Shown piece after piece: positions 33,988-36,793 of a DNA stretch of 36,793 bases (the first letter of the stretch is position 1; each line of letters begins with the position of its first letter). The notes beneath the pieces are model-generated. The model was not told where the DNA came from. It saw only the letters and a list, made by a program, of their open reading frames with translations, and searched no databases. This DNA comes from Planctomycetota bacterium (lineage in GTDB: Bacteria; Planctomycetota; Phycisphaerae; UBA1845), in the NCBI GenBank assembly GCA_024278695.1, contig JAJRSR010000129.1:1-36793 (forward strand), written 5' to 3'. Position numbers and translations under genes: made by a program.

Positions 33988-35991
33988 CTAGCCATCATCC
34001 CCAACGTCATCGCCGGTTTCTTCCTCGTCGACTCCGGGGAAATCTTCCAAGATCACCGAAACCCAAATCTCATACCGCCAATCATTGGCGAGCGGTTCGA
34101 ATGTGATCGGGTCAACACCGCCTTGGGGTTTCGGAGCCGAACCGCGGCGACCACGGGGTTTCGCTGAACCGCGAGAAGAACCAATCTTCTCGCCACTGAT
34201 GAGTACGACCTGATCAAAATAGAATCCGGTGCCGGGTTTGCGTCCGTTCTCACGGAGGGGGTCGAGAAACTCCTTCGCCAAAAACTCGATCGTACCCTCG
34301 TTGCTGCTCGTACACTTGATCTTAATCATGATCCCCGGCACATCGGTACCGGAGTCGATATCGTAGTCGTTCAGCGGCGGCGGAACCTCGACAAAACTCG
34401 TAAAATCGTTTTGTGACAGATTCGGCTCAAAGTGCGTATCAATTGCCGTAATCACGACCGTCTTGCGTTTCGGGCGTGGTGTTGCTCCAGCCGCAATGGC
34501 CGCGCGAATCGCCTCCGGATCTTTAAGTGACGCAAACGCTGGTTCCTGGGCGGGCACCGAGCGGTGCACGACCTCCAACACACGCGGCAGCAACGTCTTA
34601 TTGTGCTGAAGCATGATGAACTGTTCCGTGTCGGCCCGTTCCGTATCACCCTGGCCACTGAGACGTCCCAACTCCTTCTTGAGCAGGTTGCCGGCAGCCA
34701 CGATCGTCTTCGCCCGGGCGCGCGGAGAACCTGCACCCGACGGCCCGGAATCGATCACGTTGGCAGCGTCATCGACATCTGAGACAACCTGCGCCGCATC
34801 GTTACCAGCAGCCAACGCAGAGAGATCCGTTAATTGCCGAAACCAAACCAGCCCCCCAGCCAGCGCCAGGCAAGCGGCCGTCGCGGCAAAAGCGGGTTTT
34901 TTCTTCCGCCAAACGGCCTGCTTGGCGATTTCTCGCGGCAGTAGGTTGCTGTTTACCTTGGTGAGATCAAGCCCTTGCAATGCCAGCCCATACGCTGCTG
35001 CAAAGCTGGAGAACTGCTCGCGATAGGTATCCTGGTCGGCTAACTGAGCGGACGAGCCATTCTGAAAGGCGTCCGGGCGTACAACATCGATACCGAGGTT
35101 TTGCTGAAGGTATTTCTGAAGCCCTGGAAGCCGAAATGCGTTGCCAAGACCGACCACCCGGTTGATCTCTGCATCGCGGTGGGTGGAAGAGTAGAACCCG
35201 ATCGACCGCTGCAACTCCTGCACCAGATCCGCGAAAACCGGCCGCATTGCCTGGAATACCTGCCTGGCGTACTTGCTGTCAGCGGCGGTTCGCTTGAGAG
35301 ACTCGGCCTTGGCAAATGAGAGTTTGAATGCCTTTACAATCGCTTCCGTGAAGCTGTTGCCACCAATCTGTACGGTACGCGTCCAGAGACTATCCGGCGT
35401 CGCGATGATTAAGTCCGTATTATCAGCCCCAATATCCAGAAGAATGGTGGTGTTGTTTCCGAACATGCCGTCGAAGTTGGCTGCGTTGTACACCGCCAGC
35501 GGTGAACACTGCACCACCAACGGCTCGATTGAGGCCTGCTCAAAATGAAGCAGATGCTCGCGGATGAGCTCGCGTTTCATCGCAAAAATACCGACCTCCA
35601 GATCGGGCATGCCTTCCTGCTGGAAGGTTTGATAGTCCCAGATGACCTCATCAAGATCGAACGGAATCTGCTGGTCGGCCTCATACCGAACAATATCCGG
35701 CACACGTTTGGGGGCCACGGGCGGCAGCTTCGTAAACCGGGCCAAGGTATGCTGCCCCGGCACGCTCACCACAACCTGATCCTTGGTGATGTCATGACGG
35801 GAAAGAAACTTCTCAAGCGCAACGGTGATCAGAGCGTTGCGATCGGCGTCGGGCTGAGACAGAATCTCCTCGTGCTCAATGTACTCCACGGCCAGGATAT
35901 CGACCTTGCCATCAGCCGCAGAACGCAGCTTGACGGCTTTCAGGGCACACCGCCCCAGATCCAGACCCCAGACGGATTGTGAACTTGCCAC
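33988..35991 (-). CDS. pilM: PilM-PilN fusion, type IV pilus / type II secretion inner-membrane assembly protein
   Basis: This 667-residue protein starts with an actin-like PilM domain at residues 1-350 (SVWGLDLGRCALKAVKL, VVVSVPGQHTLARFTKLPP, VRYEADQQIPFDLDEVIWDY, LLDIGADNTDLIIA, VGLGNAFRLPGLQKYL). It then reads NLLPREIAKQ, which resembles the N-terminal INLLP peptide by which PilN binds PilM. A membrane helix follows (AFAATAACLALAGGLVWF) and a periplasmic region of about 270 residues. So PilM and PilN appear joined in one chain. A basic GSSRGSAKPRGRRGSAPK stretch and an acidic end (EEETGDDVGDDG) are near the C-terminus. GTG at 35991 is chosen because GGAGGT lies 7 bases upstream; an ATG at 36006 would begin at that ribosome site. 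It heads the cluster and is divergent from mtaB. Confidence 0.9.
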   Translation of the reverse strand: MASSQSVWGLDLGRCALKAVKLRSAADGKVDILAVEYIEHEEILSQPDADRNALITVALEKFLSRHDITKDQVVVSVPGQHTLARFTKLPPVAPKRVPDIVRYEADQQIPFDLDEVIWDYQTFQQEGMPDLEVGIFAMKRELIREHLLHFEQASIEPLVVQCSPLAVYNAANFDGMFGNNTTILLDIGADNTDLIIATPDSLWTRTVQIGGNSFTEAIVKAFKLSFAKAESLKRTAADSKYARQVFQAMRPVFADLVQELQRSIGFYSSTHRDAEINRVVGLGNAFRLPGLQKYLQQNLGIDVVRPDAFQNGSSAQLADQDTYREQFSSFAAAYGLALQGLDLTKVNSNLLPREIAKQAVWRKKKPAFAATAACLALAGGLVWFRQLTDLSALAAGNDAAQVVSDVDDAANVIDSGPSGAGSPRARAKTIVAAGNLLKKELGRLSGQGDTERADTEQFIMLQHNKTLLPRVLEVVHRSVPAQEPAFASLKDPEAIRAAIAAGATPRPKRKTVVITAIDTHFEPNLSQNDFTSFVEVPPPLNDYDIDSGTDVPGIMIKIKCTSSNEGTIEFLAKEFLDPLRENGRKPGTGFYFDQVVLISGEKIGSSRGSAKPRGRRGSAPKPQGGVDPITFEPLANDWRYEIWVSVILEDFPGVDEEETGDDVGDDG

Positions 35992-36101
35992 TAACGTGAC
36001 CTCCATTCAGCGAGCCCAATGGCCCACCTGATGATACCTAGCCCAGCCGCAGATAAACTTCCGCGCTTTTGTCTAAGCCGGTTTTGTAGTAGTTTCCAAC
36101 C

Positions 36102-36793
36102 ATGATGGCTCGGAAGTATCGGCTTACAACACTAGGCTGTAAAGTCAACCAGTACGAGTCACAGGAACTCCGCGGCGTTCTGTCGTCACTCGCTTGGCAG
36201 CCCGCTCGGCAAGGTGAACCAGCCGACATCGCCATCGTCAACACCTGTGCCGTCACCGGGTCCGCTTCTCGAAAGAACCGCCAAGCCATCCGCCGTCTAA
36301 GCGACGGAGGAAAAACCCCTGTCATTGTCGTGGGATGCGGCGCAAGTGCCGACGCCGCCCAGCTCGAGCGAATTAGCGGTGTCGAGGCCGTCCTCGGGCA
36401 CGATACCGACATCCGCACCGCCGTGGCCGAGTTACTCAAGGCGCGGTTTGGTCAACCACAAGCCGAACCGCAACTACCTCAGCCCCCCGCATCCGGGACC
36501 GCCGATAATGCCAGCTCAACACGGATTATTCCCCTCACATTACCGGTAGTCAAGGCTGAGAACGCCCTGACCTCCCAGATCCGTGCCTTCGACGGACACC
36601 AACGCGCGTTCCTGAAGGTGCAGGACGGCTGCGATGCGTTTTGTAGCTATTGCATCATCCCCCGGCTGAGGCCCGCCCTGAAAAGCAAACCAGTCGAGGT
36701 GGCCGTCCAAGAGGCCGAGGCTCTTGTACGGCATGGGCACAAGGAAATCATCATTACCGGCATCTTTTTGGGGGCGTACGGCCGCGATACGGC
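36102..36793 (+). CDS. mtaB: tRNA methylthiotransferase MtaB-like, radical SAM (partial, 3' end outside window)
   Basis: The frame is open from 36102 to the right edge (about 230 residues). The N-terminal UPF0004 domain gives TLGCKVNQYESQEL, IVNTCAVTGSASRKNRQAIR and VVGCGASAD, whose three cysteines bind one iron-sulfur cluster. After a Pro/Gln-rich linker comes the radical SAM motif CDAFCSYCIIPRLR (CxxxCxxC), then HKEIIITGIFLGAYGRDT. MtaB adds the 2-methylthio group to t6A37 of tRNAs; TLGCKVNQ favours MtaB over MiaB or RimO. ATG codons at 36102 and 36105 are both possible. No Shine-Dalgarno is evident. Confidence 0.9.
   Translation, partial: MMARKYRLTTLGCKVNQYESQELRGVLSSLAWQPARQGEPADIAIVNTCAVTGSASRKNRQAIRRLSDGGKTPVIVVGCGASADAAQLERISGVEAVLGHDTDIRTAVAELLKARFGQPQAEPQLPQPPASGTADNASSTRIIPLTLPVVKAENALTSQIRAFDGHQRAFLKVQDGCDAFCSYCIIPRLRPALKSKPVEVAVQEAEALVRHGHKEIIITGIFLGAYGRDT

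Overview
The window most likely comes from a diderm bacterium of the Planctomycetota, perhaps a Phycisphaerae-like lineage. The evidence is indirect. The GC content is moderately high. Large secreted proteins end in paired dockerin-like motifs of the form NFxDISxxVxxFL and a C-terminal CP. There is a PilM/secretin operon with unfamiliar subunits, a YdjY-domain protein, a Kdo-pathway isomerase (implying an LPS-type outer membrane), and frequent GTG/TTG starts behind strong Shine-Dalgarno sequences. No rRNA, tRNA, CRISPR array, transposase or phage gene was recognised.

Layout. Bases 3-5442 (+) hold a compact three-gene cluster: a HyuA-HyuB type 5-oxoprolinase (5' end outside the window), a DUF4392 D-glutamate-cyclase-like domain fused to a truncated, active-site-damaged MurD-like module, and a DUF1445/YcsI-family protein. 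DUF1445 and DUF4392 are the two halves of vertebrate D-glutamate cyclase (DGLUCY), so the cluster reads as a D-glutamate <-> 5-oxoproline <-> glutamate module tied physically to a MurD-like fold. This is the best candidate for an undescribed system here. Bases 5463-7678 (-) hold a secreted hypothetical protein and a cystathionine gamma-synthase/lyase-type enzyme. Bases 7679-8530 have no gene but are rich in inverted repeats, including a possible 153-nt closed structured RNA. Bases 8531-11427 (+) are korAB, a 2-oxoacid:ferredoxin oxidoreductase with an ATGA overlap.

Bases 11454-15675 (-) read purB, pyrE, then an NhaC-type antiporter with an unusual secreted-style N-terminal extension. Bases 15879-18012 (+) hold a lipoprotein cyclophilin and prfB, which carries the classical CTT-TGA-C programmed +1 frameshift and so must be annotated as a joined CDS. 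Bases 18070-25095 form a surface/secretion block: a beta-helix protein with calcium-binding repeats, a membrane protein with an EF-hand-like loop downstream of an ECF-type sigma factor, and a subtilisin-like protease. The two secreted proteins share a C-terminal dockerin-like module.

Bases 25128-35991 (-) form a long secretion/pilus-type cluster. In transcription order these are a PilM-PilN fusion, a PilO-like bitopic protein, a large bitopic protein with an FN3-like segment, a GspD/PilQ-type secretin with its own promoter, a YdjY/ExbD-like secreted protein, and a KdsD arabinose-5-phosphate isomerase. The window ends inside a divergent MtaB-type tRNA methylthiotransferase gene.

Several start codons were reassigned from Shine-Dalgarno placement (nhaC, pyrE, the anti-sigma-like gene, the protease, the PilO-like gene and pilM). 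All functional calls come from reading motifs by eye; no database search was run.
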